From: an uncultured beta proteobacterium
Lineage (GTDB): Bacteria; Pseudomonadota; Gammaproteobacteria; Burkholderiales; Burkholderiaceae
Assembly: GCA_903944725.1 (NCBI GenBank)
Contig: CAJASX010000054.1
Coordinates: 62,001-126,000 of the forward strand
Reading direction: 5' to 3'
Length of the DNA stretch: 64,000 nt
The notes beneath the pieces were generated by a model. The model searched no databases, was not told the origin of the DNA, and saw only the letters and a list, made by a program, of their open reading frames with translations. The stretch's first letter is position 1, and every line of letters begins with the position of its first letter. Positions 47,394 through 55,584 of this stretch are shown here, in pieces. The translations under genes and the position numbers were made by a program.

Positions 47394-48479
47394 ATGAAAT
47401 TTATTGATGAAGCCCGAATTGAAGTAATCGCTGGTAGCGGTGGAGCTGGTAGTGCCTCAATGCGTCGTGAAAAATTCATTGAGTTTGGCGGTCCTGATGG
47501 CGGTGATGGTGGGCGGGGCGGAAGTGTATACGCGCTCGCTGATCGCAACATCAATACGCTCATTGATTACCGGTATGCCAAAACCCATTTAGCCAAAAAT
47601 GGCGAACCAGGACGTGGTGCAGACTGCTATGGTCGTGCTGGCGAAGATATTGAATTGCGAATGCCAGTAGGTACCATCATTAGCGATTTTGAAACAGGTG
47701 AGCCTATTGCTGATTTAACGACCCATGGTGAGCGACTCTGTTTAGCTGAAGGCGGTGTAGGCGGCTGGGGCAATATTCATTTTAAAAGCAGCACTAATCG
47801 TGCCCCACGTCAAAAAACTAATGGCAAAGAAGGCGATCGAAAAAAATTAAAGTTGGAATTAAAAGTTTTGGCTGACGTTGGTTTGTTGGGATTACCTAAT
47901 GCTGGTAAATCTACCCTGATTACTGCTGTATCAAATGCACGTCCCAAAATTGCCGATTATCCATTTACAACATTACATCCAAATTTAGGTGTAGTAAGGG
48001 TTGGGCAAGAGCGTAGTTTTGTGATTGCCGATATTCCTGGCTTAATTGAGGGTGCTGCTGAAGGCGCTGGCTTAGGGCACCGGTTTTTACGACATCTTCA
48101 ACGCACTGGGGTTTTATTGCACTTGATTGATATTGCCCCTTTCGATGAAGCGGTTGATAACGTTGCCGATGCTAAAGCTATCGTTAACGAATTACGTAAA
48201 TATGACGAAGCCTTGTATGAAAAGCCACGCTGGCTGGTTTTAAATAAAGTCGACATGATTCCCGAAGAGGAGCGCAAAAAAACTATCGCTGATTTTATTA
48301 AGCGCTATAAGTGGACTGGACCCGTCTTTGAAATTTCGGCTTTGACGGGAGAGGGTTGCGATCGTTTATGTTACGCCTTACAAGACTATCTTGATTCAAT
48401 TCGGCGTGAGCGCGACAAATTAGAAGAGCAGGCGCTTGATCCCCGCTATCAAGGCAACATTGGTCTAGATAAGCCTTAA
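47394..48479 (+). CDS. obgE: Obg-family GTPase (CgtA)
   Basis: ObgE is an essential GTPase of 50S assembly and stress control. The 361-residue protein has the Gly-rich OBG domain (1-158), then the GTPase domain with G1 G-L-P-N-A-G-K-S-T at 166-174, G3 D-I-P-G-L-I near 213, G4 N-K-V-D near 284, and a short acidic-basic tail. The ATG at 47394 gives the standard M-K-F-I-D-E-A start. It lies only 5 bp after a terminator-like hairpin and lacks a free ribosome site. Confidence 0.97.
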   Translation: MKFIDEARIEVIAGSGGAGSASMRREKFIEFGGPDGGDGGRGGSVYALADRNINTLIDYRYAKTHLAKNGEPGRGADCYGRAGEDIELRMPVGTIISDFETGEPIADLTTHGERLCLAEGGVGGWGNIHFKSSTNRAPRQKTNGKEGDRKKLKLELKVLADVGLLGLPNAGKSTLITAVSNARPKIADYPFTTLHPNLGVVRVGQERSFVIADIPGLIEGAAEGAGLGHRFLRHLQRTGVLLHLIDIAPFDEAVDNVADAKAIVNELRKYDEALYEKPRWLVLNKVDMIPEEERKKTIADFIKRYKWTGPVFEISALTGEGCDRLCYALQDYLDSIRRERDKLEEQALDPRYQGNIGLDKP

Positions 48480-48533
48480 ATGTCAAGCCTGTAGAGTATT
48501 CAGGTAGACTAAAATTGAGATGAGAGCATTGCC

Positions 48534-49319
48534 ATGACAGTTCAGCCAATAAAACGTATCGTAGTAAAAGTGGGGTCAAGCCTAGTCACTAATAATGGTG
48601 ATGGTTTAGATCGAGCGGCAATTGAACAGTGGGCTGAGCAAGTAGCCGTGATTTTACGGGCTGGCATTCAGGTTTTAATGGTTAGTTCAGGCGCAATTGC
48701 CGAGGGTATGCAACGTTTGGGGTGGCAATCACGCCCCATTGCAATTCATCAATTGCAAGCGGCCGCTGCCGTAGGTCAAATGGGTTTAGTGCAGATGTAT
48801 GAACGTTGCTTCGCGCGCTTTAATTTACATAGTGCGCAAGTTTTATTAACGAATGCCGACCTTGATCACCCAGAACGTCGAGCCAATGCAAAGGCAACGA
48901 TAGAGACCTTACTAAGCTTAGGTGTCGTGCCTGTCATCAATGAAAATGATACGGTCGTTACCGATGAAATTAAATTTGGCGATAACGACCACCTTGCTGC
49001 CTTAGTTGTCAATTTAATCGGTGCCGACCTTTTAATTATTCTGACCGATCAGGGCGGTTTGTTTAACGCTGACCCGCGGCAAGACCCTACTGCAACTTTA
49101 GTAAAGGAAGCTTTCGCCGGCGATCCTCAGTTAGAAAAAATGGCTGGCGGTGTTGGTAGCACAATTAGCAAGGGCGGTATGCTTACTAAAATTTTAGCTG
49201 CTAAAACTGCTGCGCAAACAGGCGCATCTACTGTAATTGCATCTGGACATGAGCCCCAAGTGCTAAACCAGATTACTCAAGGCCTGCCAGTTGGCAGTCT
49301 ACTTAAAGCAAGAAATTAA
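48534..49319 (+). CDS. proB: Glutamate 5-kinase, short form without PUA domain
   Basis: ProB phosphorylates glutamate in the first step of proline synthesis. This 261-residue protein contains a complete amino-acid kinase domain: K-V-G-S-S-L near residue 11, V-S-S-G-A-I near 50, N-E-N-D-T-V near 139 and [12 protein letters not shown] near 206. It stops at G-S-L-L-K-A-R-N, exactly where the kinase domain joins the C-terminal PUA domain in the usual ~370-residue enzyme. No frameshifted PUA remnant is evident; the next gene starts directly on the opposite strand. Short forms exist in other organisms, so it is probably functional. Confidence 0.92.
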   Translation: MTVQPIKRIVVKVGSSLVTNNGDGLDRAAIEQWAEQVAVILRAGIQVLMVSSGAIAEGMQRLGWQSRPIAIHQLQAAAAVGQMGLVQMYERCFARFNLHSAQVLLTNADLDHPERRANAKATIETLLSLGVVPVINENDTVVTDEIKFGDNDHLAALVVNLIGADLLIILTDQGGLFNADPRQDPTATLVKEAFAGDPQLEKMAGGVGSTISKGGMLTKILAAKTAAQTGASTVIASGHEPQVLNQITQGLPVGSLLKARN

Positions 49320-49912
49320 AATTGATGCGCGCCAGAACTAGGCTTGCCAGTAAATTTATTAGGTTGTAGCAAGTCTACGATTAGCGCTTTATTTTTTACT
49401 TGCGATTTATTGTTACAAAAAGCACCTTGCGCAAGTGCGCCATGGTATCGATTCGCCTCAGTATTTTTAATCTCAGTCCAAGTTTTACGTTGATTAGCTT
49501 GCCAAATTGAGCTGGTATTAAGCGTACCGTACAAAGCAAACTGAAAAGTTTCGCAGCGAATACCTTCAAAATTAACCTGTTGGTTACCGTTTGGGCTAGT
49601 AATCACCAGCACATAGCGGGTTACGCCATCGGGATCGATGCGAATTGAATCGGGGTCAATAGCAAATTTAAAGACCGAGAATTGCGAGACATGAAATTCA
49701 ATTAGATTCGCTTTATTAGGCGGTTTAGCAGGCAGGGGTACCACGGCATCTTCTTTAAAGATCTTCGGGGCGAAGGGGTCTTCATAGGCATCAGGTGTCG
49801 TGCCAGCGCAAGCACTTAAGTTGAGGATCATTGAGGTGATCAGCAATAAAACTAACAGTGGCGCAAACCAGCCAATGCCAGTTGGCAATGGCAATTTATC
49901 AAAACGAGTCAA
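49316..49912 (-). CDS. CNP1-like family lipoprotein
   Basis: The protein has a signal region with [10 protein letters not shown] and a lipobox L-N-L-S-A-C, then a periplasmic domain of about 160 residues. The domain pattern (A-P-K-I-F-K-E, a strand-rich core with [16 protein letters not shown] near the middle, and paired Cys residues) fits the CNP1-like family (DUF of Burkholderiales), whose function is unknown. The start is taken as TTG at 49912, which keeps Arg and Lys before the hydrophobic core and overlaps rppH by 14 nt; the open frame extends to 49987. It overlaps the proB stop by 4 nt. Confidence 0.75.
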   Translation of the reverse strand: MTRFDKLPLPTGIGWFAPLLVLLLITSMILNLSACAGTTPDAYEDPFAPKIFKEDAVVPLPAKPPNKANLIEFHVSQFSVFKFAIDPDSIRIDPDGVTRYVLVITSPNGNQQVNFEGIRCETFQFALYGTLNTSSIWQANQRKTWTEIKNTEANRYHGALAQGAFCNNKSQVKNKALIVDLLQPNKFTGKPSSGAHQF

Positions 49913-50471
49913 GGTCAGTTGCTTTCTTTTGAGGTGTATGGGCGTCGAGGCTAGCCCCCCAGATAGTTTGCTGAATGCGCATCCCACTAGTGATAAAGCG
50001 TGCTAACTCTGAAAGGGCTAATTGATACACTTCTCGCTTGAAATCAATCACGCTTGCCAATTCAATCCAGTATGGATGCCAACGCCATGCATCAAATTCG
50101 GGGTGAGCAGAGGCACGCAGATGGATATCACTATCTAAGCCAGTAAAACGCAGTAAAAACCAAATTTGTTTTTGGCCGCGGTAGGCCGCGCGATTAGGTC
50201 TACTTGCATGCTGGCGACGTAGAAACGCCTCGGGCACTTCATAACGAAGCCAATCCCTAGTGCGCCCAATAATTTGGACGTGCTCTGATAGCAAGCCAAC
50301 CTCTTCGTGCAATTCGCGGAACATGGCCTGTTCAGGACTTTCGCCATATTGAATCCCGCCCTGCGGGAACTGCCACGAATGCTGCCCAACGCGCTTTCCC
50401 CAGAAAACATCGTTGTGGCCGTTAAGGAGGACAATGCCGACATTGGGTCTATACCCTTCACGGTCGAGCAT
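49899..50471 (-). CDS. rppH: RNA pyrophosphohydrolase
   Basis: RppH removes pyrophosphate from 5'-triphosphate RNA ends and starts mRNA decay. The 190-residue protein has a complete Nudix box, G-G-I-Q-Y-G-E-S...R-E-L-H-E-E-V-G-L, spanning about residues 38-60, and the family start [13 protein letters not shown]. The C-terminal 30 residues are poorly conserved. It diverges from proS across 49 bp, a common betaproteobacterial arrangement. Confidence 0.95.
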   Translation of the reverse strand: MLDREGYRPNVGIVLLNGHNDVFWGKRVGQHSWQFPQGGIQYGESPEQAMFRELHEEVGLLSEHVQIIGRTRDWLRYEVPEAFLRRQHASRPNRAAYRGQKQIWFLLRFTGLDSDIHLRASAHPEFDAWRWHPYWIELASVIDFKREVYQLALSELARFITSGMRIQQTIWGASLDAHTPQKKATDLDSF

Positions 50472-50520
50472 GATAGCGCCCCGAATCCTTTAAAATCAAT
50501 GTATTTGATTATATCCACAC

Positions 50521-52263
50521 ATGAAAGCCTCTCAATCATTTCTAGTCACCCTTAAAGAGGCTCCCGCCGATGCCGAGGTGGTGTCTCATCAATTAATGGT
50601 GCGCGCTGGCTTAATTCGTAAGCTAAGCGCAGGTATTTATTCCTACTTACCGTTTGGTTTAAGGGTAATTCGTAAGGTAGAAAATATCATTCGTGAAGAA
50701 ATGAATCGGGCAGGCGCAATTGAATTAATGATGCCCATAGTGCAGCCTGCCGAGTTATGGCAAGAAACGGGCCGCTGGGAAAAAATGGGGCCAGAGCTAT
50801 TACGCATCCAAGATCGTCATCAGCGCGATTTTATTATCCAGCCCACCTCTGAAGAAGTGATTACCGAGTTAGCGCGTGCAGAAATTAAAAGCTATAAACA
50901 GTTGCCAATCAATTTTTATCAAATTCAAACTAAATTTCGAGATGAACGCCGCCCGCGTTTTGGCATTATGCGGGGTCGCGAATTCACTATGAAAGATGCT
51001 TATTCATTTGATTGCGATACTGCTGGATTAAAGCGCTCTTACGACACAATGTTTGCAGCCTATACGCAAATTTTTAAACGCCTAGGTTTGCAATTTAGAG
51101 CGGTTACAGCAGATAACGGCGCAATTGGCGGGTCTGGCAGTCAAGAGTTTCATGTCATTGCTGAGACTGGTGAAGATACTATTGTCTATTGCCCTAGTTC
51201 TGATTACGCGGCAAATATAGAGGCTGCAGAATCACTGCCTTTAGTGCCACAAGGTGGCAAACCAAGCATTGCTTTAGAAAAAGTCGCTACCCCAGAACAA
51301 ATGCAATGTGAAAAGGTTGCCCATTTTTTGAGTTTACCTCTGCAACAAACTGTTAAATCCTTGTTACTAGCAGCTGATCAGGTCGAGGGTCCGGCTCATT
51401 TATTTATGCTCTTGCTTCGAGGCGATCATGATTTAAATGAAGTAAAAGCCAGTAAGGTGCCAGGCTTAGAAGCGTTCCGTTTTGCCACCGAAGCCGAAGT
51501 GCTTGCTGCCTGCGGCTCACCGCCTGGCTACATTGGCCCCCTTGGTTTAAAGTTGCCCGTAACAATCGTGGTTGATCGCACCGTTGCCAATATGACTGAT
51601 TTTGTCTGTGGCGCAAATGATGCTGGGTATCATTTTAAAGGCGTCAATTGGGCGCGCGATCTACCTCTGCCTAGTGTCTTCGATTTACGTAATGCCGTGG
51701 TGGGCGATCCCTCACCCGATGGTCAAGGTTTGGTCGATATTTGCCGAGGTATTGAAGTAGGTCATGTATTCATGTTAGGTACTCAGTACTCGACGGCCAT
51801 GAAATGCACCTATCTTGATGCCCAAGGTAAAGCCCAGCCAATGGTGATGGGTTGTTATGGTATTGGCGTAACCCGCTTACTCGGGGCAGCAATTGAGCAA
51901 GGCCATGATGAGCGAGGCATTATTTGGCCCATTTCAATGGCGCCGTTTGAAGTGGTAATTTGCCCCATGAATTACGATCGATCAGATTTAGTGCGCACAG
52001 CAGCAGATAATTTGTACACTGAATTACATCATGCAGGCATCGACGTAGTTTTGGATGATCGTGGCGAGCGGCCAGGCGCGATGTTTGCCGATTGGGAATT
52101 AATTGGTGTGCCATTTCGTGTCGTCGTTGGAGAGCGCGGTCTGAAAGAAGCAAAGGTTGAATTTCAGGGGCGTACTGAGAGCCAAGCGCAACTTCTTCCA
52201 TTGGCTGAGATTAAAGAACATATTGTTGCAGCAGTTAGCGCGGCGAAAAATAAGCTTGCCTAA
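50521..52263 (+). CDS. proS: Prolyl-tRNA synthetase
   Basis: ProS charges tRNA-Pro. The 580-residue protein is of the bacterial type with class II motifs 1-3 split by an editing (YbaK-like) insertion domain (about 225-385), seen as K-S-L-L-L-A, then G-D-H-D-L-N-E near 302. Motif 2 ([17 protein letters not shown]) lies near 140-156, motif 3 (G-I-G-V-T-R-L) near 448, then the anticodon-binding domain. It is convergent with ffh. Confidence 0.97.
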   Translation: MKASQSFLVTLKEAPADAEVVSHQLMVRAGLIRKLSAGIYSYLPFGLRVIRKVENIIREEMNRAGAIELMMPIVQPAELWQETGRWEKMGPELLRIQDRHQRDFIIQPTSEEVITELARAEIKSYKQLPINFYQIQTKFRDERRPRFGIMRGREFTMKDAYSFDCDTAGLKRSYDTMFAAYTQIFKRLGLQFRAVTADNGAIGGSGSQEFHVIAETGEDTIVYCPSSDYAANIEAAESLPLVPQGGKPSIALEKVATPEQMQCEKVAHFLSLPLQQTVKSLLLAADQVEGPAHLFMLLLRGDHDLNEVKASKVPGLEAFRFATEAEVLAACGSPPGYIGPLGLKLPVTIVVDRTVANMTDFVCGANDAGYHFKGVNWARDLPLPSVFDLRNAVVGDPSPDGQGLVDICRGIEVGHVFMLGTQYSTAMKCTYLDAQGKAQPMVMGCYGIGVTRLLGAAIEQGHDERGIIWPISMAPFEVVICPMNYDRSDLVRTAADNLYTELHHAGIDVVLDDRGERPGAMFADWELIGVPFRVVVGERGLKEAKVEFQGRTESQAQLLPLAEIKEHIVAAVSAAKNKLA

Positions 52264-52274
52264 GCGTGTATAAC

Positions 52275-53657
52275 TTATTTTTTAATTAAGCCGCCTAAGC
52301 CTTTAGCTGCGCCACGGGCTGCCATTGAGCCCATCATGCGCGCCATTTTGCCGCCTTTAAATTGCTTCATCATGGTTTGCATTTGTTCAAATTGGGCTAA
52401 CAAACGATTAACTTCCTGAACTTGTACTCCAGCACCAATAGCTATTCGTCTTTTTCTGCTGGCCTTCAGTAACTCTGGTTTGGTCCGCTCTTTGGGCGTC
52501 ATACTATCAATAATGCCCTGCATGCGTTTTATTTGTGCATCGGCTTGCCCCAAATTCGCCTTATTAGTAGCTTGCGTTAAATGACTCGGTAATTTATCCA
52601 TCATGTTAGCCATGCCGCCCATTTGTTGCATTTGGCTAATTTGCGCCCGAAAATCGCTTAAATCAAAACCCCCTTTTTGAATTTTGCTAGCTAACTTTTC
52701 TGCTTTAGCAAGATCAACATGCACTTGTGCTTGCTCAACCAAGGCCAGAATATCGCCCATGCCCAGAATGCGATTTGCCATTCGTGCCGCATCAAATGGT
52801 TCAAGACCATCCATTTTTTCGGCGACCCCAATAAACTTGAGAGGTACTCCAGTAATAGCTTGTACGGATAATGCTGCACCCCCTCGGGCATCACCATCGA
52901 GTTTGGTCAAAATTACCCCAGTAAGTGCAAGTGCCTCATGGAAGGCTTTAGCAGTGTTGACCGCATCTTGACCCAGCATTGCATCAACCACAAAAAGAGT
53001 TTCAATTGGTTTAAGTTGAGCGTGTAAGACACTGATTTCTTGCATGAGTTCAGCATCAATACCTAGGCGTCCGGCAGTATCAACAATTAACACATCAAAA
53101 TAATGTCGTTTAGCCCAATCTAGTGCTGCCAGCGCAATTGCTTCAGGACGTTGGTCTATCGAACTAGGAAAAAATTCAACGCCAACCTGAGCGCTCACCG
53201 TTTGCAGTTGCTCAATTGCCGCAGGACGATAAATATCGCAAGAGACAGTGAGCACCTTCTTCTTCTTTTTTTCATGCAACCATTTGGCTAGCTTGGCTGC
53301 TGAGGTTGTTTTACCCGCTCCTTGTAAGCCAGCCAGCAAAATCACTGCAGGGGGTTGGGTGGCTAAATTGAGTTCACCACTTACCCCAGAATTACCTTGC
53401 ATAGTATGGGTCAACTCGCGTTGCACGATTCCCACTAAGGCTTGACCTGGATTAAGGCTAGCAATTACTTCTTCACCTAAAGCCTTTTGTTTAATTTGCT
53501 CAAGTAATGATTTCACGACTGGTAGGGCAACATCCGCCTCTAGCAAGGCTAGGCGGATCTCTCGTAGCATTTCTGCCGTATTGCTTTCAGTGAGGCGAGC
53601 TTGTCCCCGCATGGTTTTAACTACACGCGAAAGACGATCAGTGAGGTTCGCAAGCAT
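52275..53657 (-). CDS. ffh: Signal recognition particle protein Ffh
   Basis: Ffh is the SRP54 GTPase that targets nascent membrane proteins. The 460-residue protein has the N domain (1-85), the G domain with G1 G-L-Q-G-A-G-K-T-T near residue 108, D-T-A-G-R near 190 and T-K-L-D-G-D near 247, then a Met-rich M domain (about 300-450) with Q-M-Q-Q-M-G-G-M. Ends in a basic tail. Divergent from the CcsA-like gene by 20 bp. Confidence 0.97.
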   Translation of the reverse strand: MLANLTDRLSRVVKTMRGQARLTESNTAEMLREIRLALLEADVALPVVKSLLEQIKQKALGEEVIASLNPGQALVGIVQRELTHTMQGNSGVSGELNLATQPPAVILLAGLQGAGKTTSAAKLAKWLHEKKKKKVLTVSCDIYRPAAIEQLQTVSAQVGVEFFPSSIDQRPEAIALAALDWAKRHYFDVLIVDTAGRLGIDAELMQEISVLHAQLKPIETLFVVDAMLGQDAVNTAKAFHEALALTGVILTKLDGDARGGAALSVQAITGVPLKFIGVAEKMDGLEPFDAARMANRILGMGDILALVEQAQVHVDLAKAEKLASKIQKGGFDLSDFRAQISQMQQMGGMANMMDKLPSHLTQATNKANLGQADAQIKRMQGIIDSMTPKERTKPELLKASRKRRIAIGAGVQVQEVNRLLAQFEQMQTMMKQFKGGKMARMMGSMAARGAAKGLGGLIKK

Positions 53658-53677
53658 TTATCGATTAGACTTTAGTT

Positions 53678-54526
53678 ATGTCAATTTTAGATTATCAAAG
53701 CAGCGCCTGGCTGCCTTCCTTACTTTATCTCGGTTTGCTGGTGGTTTTAAGCTGGCGCCCACGGTCGCGTCCAGATACTCGGGCATTTACGATTTTGGTA
53801 CAGATTTTGATTTTATTAAGCTTACTCCTGCAAGGCATCTATTTGCACGATTCGGTGTTTACCCCCGAGGGCTTTGTGTTTGGTTTTGCCCAAGATTTAT
53901 CGCTAATGGCGTGGGTGGGACTCTTATTTTATTGGCTACAAAGTTGGTATTTGCCTATTGCCAGCTTGCGCTTAATGGTCTTAGTCTTTGCGATGTTGTG
54001 TGCTTTTTTGCCGATTTTATTTCCTGGAACATTGATTTCACCCCGAGCCGTTGCCGATCCCTGGTTTAAGGCCCACTTTATTGTGGCCACAATTGCCGTG
54101 GGACTACTTACCTTGGCGGCGATGATGGCGGTACTAATGGAGGTGCAAGATCGGGCTTTACGACGCACCCTTGCTTATGCTCCAGATAGTCGTTTAGCCC
54201 ATTGGCTTGAGGGGTTGCCACCTTTATTAACCATGGAAAATTTACTCTTTAATTTGATTTATTTTGGTTTTGCACTATTAAGCTTAACCATTTTCTCGGG
54301 CATCTTTTTTTCAGAAACTTTATTTGGTAAGCCATTGATGCTTGACCACAAAACTATTTTTGCCTTCGCCTCATGGCTGCTGTTTGGTGGTTTAATTGTG
54401 GCGCGTTTACGGGTTGGTTTAAGAGGTCGGTCTGCACTACGTTGGGTCTTATGGGGCTTTGCAGCACTACTGTTAGCGTATGTGGGCAGCCGCTTTGTGC
54501 TCGAAGTTATTTTGCAGCGGATTTAA
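53678..54526 (+). CDS. CcsA/YpjD-like cytochrome c assembly-type membrane protein
   Basis: The 282-residue integral membrane protein has about eight spans and resembles the CcsA/HemX/YpjD branch of the haem-handling family: paired conserved residues appear in W-F-K-A-H-F near residue 128 and L-D-H-K-T-I-F-A near 220, the two His expected of the family, and the A-S-W-L-L-F-G region follows. It is not the CcsA of system II (no second ccs gene is seen). The position between ffh and the PP0621-AmpD gene is typical of Burkholderiales. Confidence 0.82.
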   Translation: MSILDYQSSAWLPSLLYLGLLVVLSWRPRSRPDTRAFTILVQILILLSLLLQGIYLHDSVFTPEGFVFGFAQDLSLMAWVGLLFYWLQSWYLPIASLRLMVLVFAMLCAFLPILFPGTLISPRAVADPWFKAHFIVATIAVGLLTLAAMMAVLMEVQDRALRRTLAYAPDSRLAHWLEGLPPLLTMENLLFNLIYFGFALLSLTIFSGIFFSETLFGKPLMLDHKTIFAFASWLLFGGLIVARLRVGLRGRSALRWVLWGFAALLLAYVGSRFVLEVILQRI

Positions 54527-54530
54527 GTCA

Positions 54531-55316
54531 GTGTTGAAATGGGTCTTACTAGTTGGGGTTGGCGCGGCGCTTTATTTTTGGCTAAAAAGACCAAAAATAG
54601 TAAGTCCCGTTTTTACCCCGAAGCCCCTTATTCCTGAGCCATTAAAAATAGTACCTTGCGCTTATTGCGGGGTGCACTTGCCGGCACAAGATTGTATTGA
54701 ATACGAGCAACGGCACTATTGTTGCCCAGCTCACCAAAATGCAATCGACCCAGCAGGGTGGTACGGTCAGGCCCAATGGCGCCCATCGCCTAACTATGAT
54801 GCACGGCCAAGTGAGGCGGTGCCAGATTTAGTTTTAATTCACCATATCAGCTTGCCACCAGGCCAGTTTGGTAAAAATTACATCAGCGATTTTTTTCAAA
54901 ATAAGCTTGATTTCACTGCGCATCCCTATTTTGCGGAAATTTCTGGGCAGCAGGTTTCGAGCCATTTTTTGATTGATCGCAATGGCCTTATTAGCCAATT
55001 TGTTTCAACTCAAAAACGTGCTTGGCATGCAGGCGTATCCAATTTTTTTGGGCGTGAGCAGTGCAATGACTTTGCCATTGGGATTGAGTTAGAGGGTGAC
55101 GGACAAACTACCTTCACTGATTTGCAGTATGTTGCTTTAGAACAACTGCTAACAGGACTTGCCAAAACGTATGCCAATTTAAGCTTTGCAGGCCATAGTG
55201 ATGTTGCTCCCCTGCGCAAAACAGATCCAGGTATTCATTTTGATTGGCGGCGCTTGCAACGCGAAAATAATCTCGGCCAAAAAAATCTCCCCTATGGCCT
55301 TGAGCCAAGAGCCTAA
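54531..55316 (+). CDS. ampD: PP0621-type zinc-ribbon membrane segment fused to AmpD-like amidase
   Basis: The protein of 261 residues is a fusion. Residues 1-75 match the small PP0621 family: one membrane span (4-18), then a zinc-ribbon-like C-x-x-C (43-46) with C-C-x-x-H at 64-68. Residues about 78-261 match AmpD (1,6-anhydro-N-acetylmuramyl-L-alanine amidase, cell-wall recycling): L-I-H-H (104-105), A-W-H-A-G, G-I-E-L-E-G and G-H-S-D-V-A-P...K-T-D-P-G are the zinc and catalytic residues. In relatives the two genes are separate neighbours. GTG at 54531 is chosen because V-L-K-W-V-L-L matches the PP0621 start. The membrane tether on a normally soluble amidase is odd. Confidence 0.85.
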   Translation: MLKWVLLVGVGAALYFWLKRPKIVSPVFTPKPLIPEPLKIVPCAYCGVHLPAQDCIEYEQRHYCCPAHQNAIDPAGWYGQAQWRPSPNYDARPSEAVPDLVLIHHISLPPGQFGKNYISDFFQNKLDFTAHPYFAEISGQQVSSHFLIDRNGLISQFVSTQKRAWHAGVSNFFGREQCNDFAIGIELEGDGQTTFTDLQYVALEQLLTGLAKTYANLSFAGHSDVAPLRKTDPGIHFDWRRLQRENNLGQKNLPYGLEPRA

Positions 55317-55407
55317 TTAACGCTGATACCTGCATATATGTGAGCACTTGCTTACATAAATCTAAGAAGGCTAGGTCAGGAAAATTCCTACAAACCTAAG
55401 GAAAACC

Positions 55408-55425
55408 CTGACAAAAAATTGTCAG
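55408..55425. repeat. Inverted repeat CTGACA/TGTCAG upstream of nrdA
   Basis: Six-base arms flank AAAAAT about 90 bp after ampD. There is no T-run on the plus strand, so it is not a clear terminator for ampD. It may be an upstream regulatory site. Confidence 0.3.
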
Positions 55426-55432
55426 AAAAAGC

Positions 55433-55461
55433 TTACCAAAGATGAAATAATTCCCTATACT
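55433..55461 (+). promoter_or_regulatory. Candidate nrdA promoter
   Basis: TTACCA (55433-55438) and TATACT (55456-55461) are separated by 17 bp, each close to consensus. The expected start near 55468 lies upstream of the NrdR-like box at 55483. Confidence 0.5.
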
Positions 55462-55482
55462 TAGTATAAATCAGTACTTAAA

Positions 55483-55498
55483 CCACTAGATATAGTGT
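55483..55498. promoter_or_regulatory. NrdR-type box 1 upstream of nrdA
   Basis: The core CACTAGATATAGTG (55484-55497) closely matches the palindromic NrdR consensus (roughly ACACwATATATwGTGT). NrdR represses ribonucleotide reductase genes. A weaker partner lies 42 bp to the right, centre to centre. Confidence 0.65.
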
Positions 55499-55524
55499 TT
55501 TAAGCAGCTGCGGTGGTTTGCTGT

Positions 55525-55540
55525 CACAACTATATATTCA
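55525..55540. promoter_or_regulatory. NrdR-type box 2 upstream of nrdA
   Basis: CACAACTATATATTCA is an imperfect match. The 42-bp centre spacing to box 1 equals four helical turns, one of the spacings known for NrdR pairs. Confidence 0.45.
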
Positions 55541-55584
55541 TTGAGTTTTGTTACCTTTTTACCCTATTTGAGTTCAGGAGTTCT

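Noticed and set aside
55408..55425. Terminator of the ampD gene
   Set aside because: The inverted repeat is followed by A residues rather than T on the coding strand.
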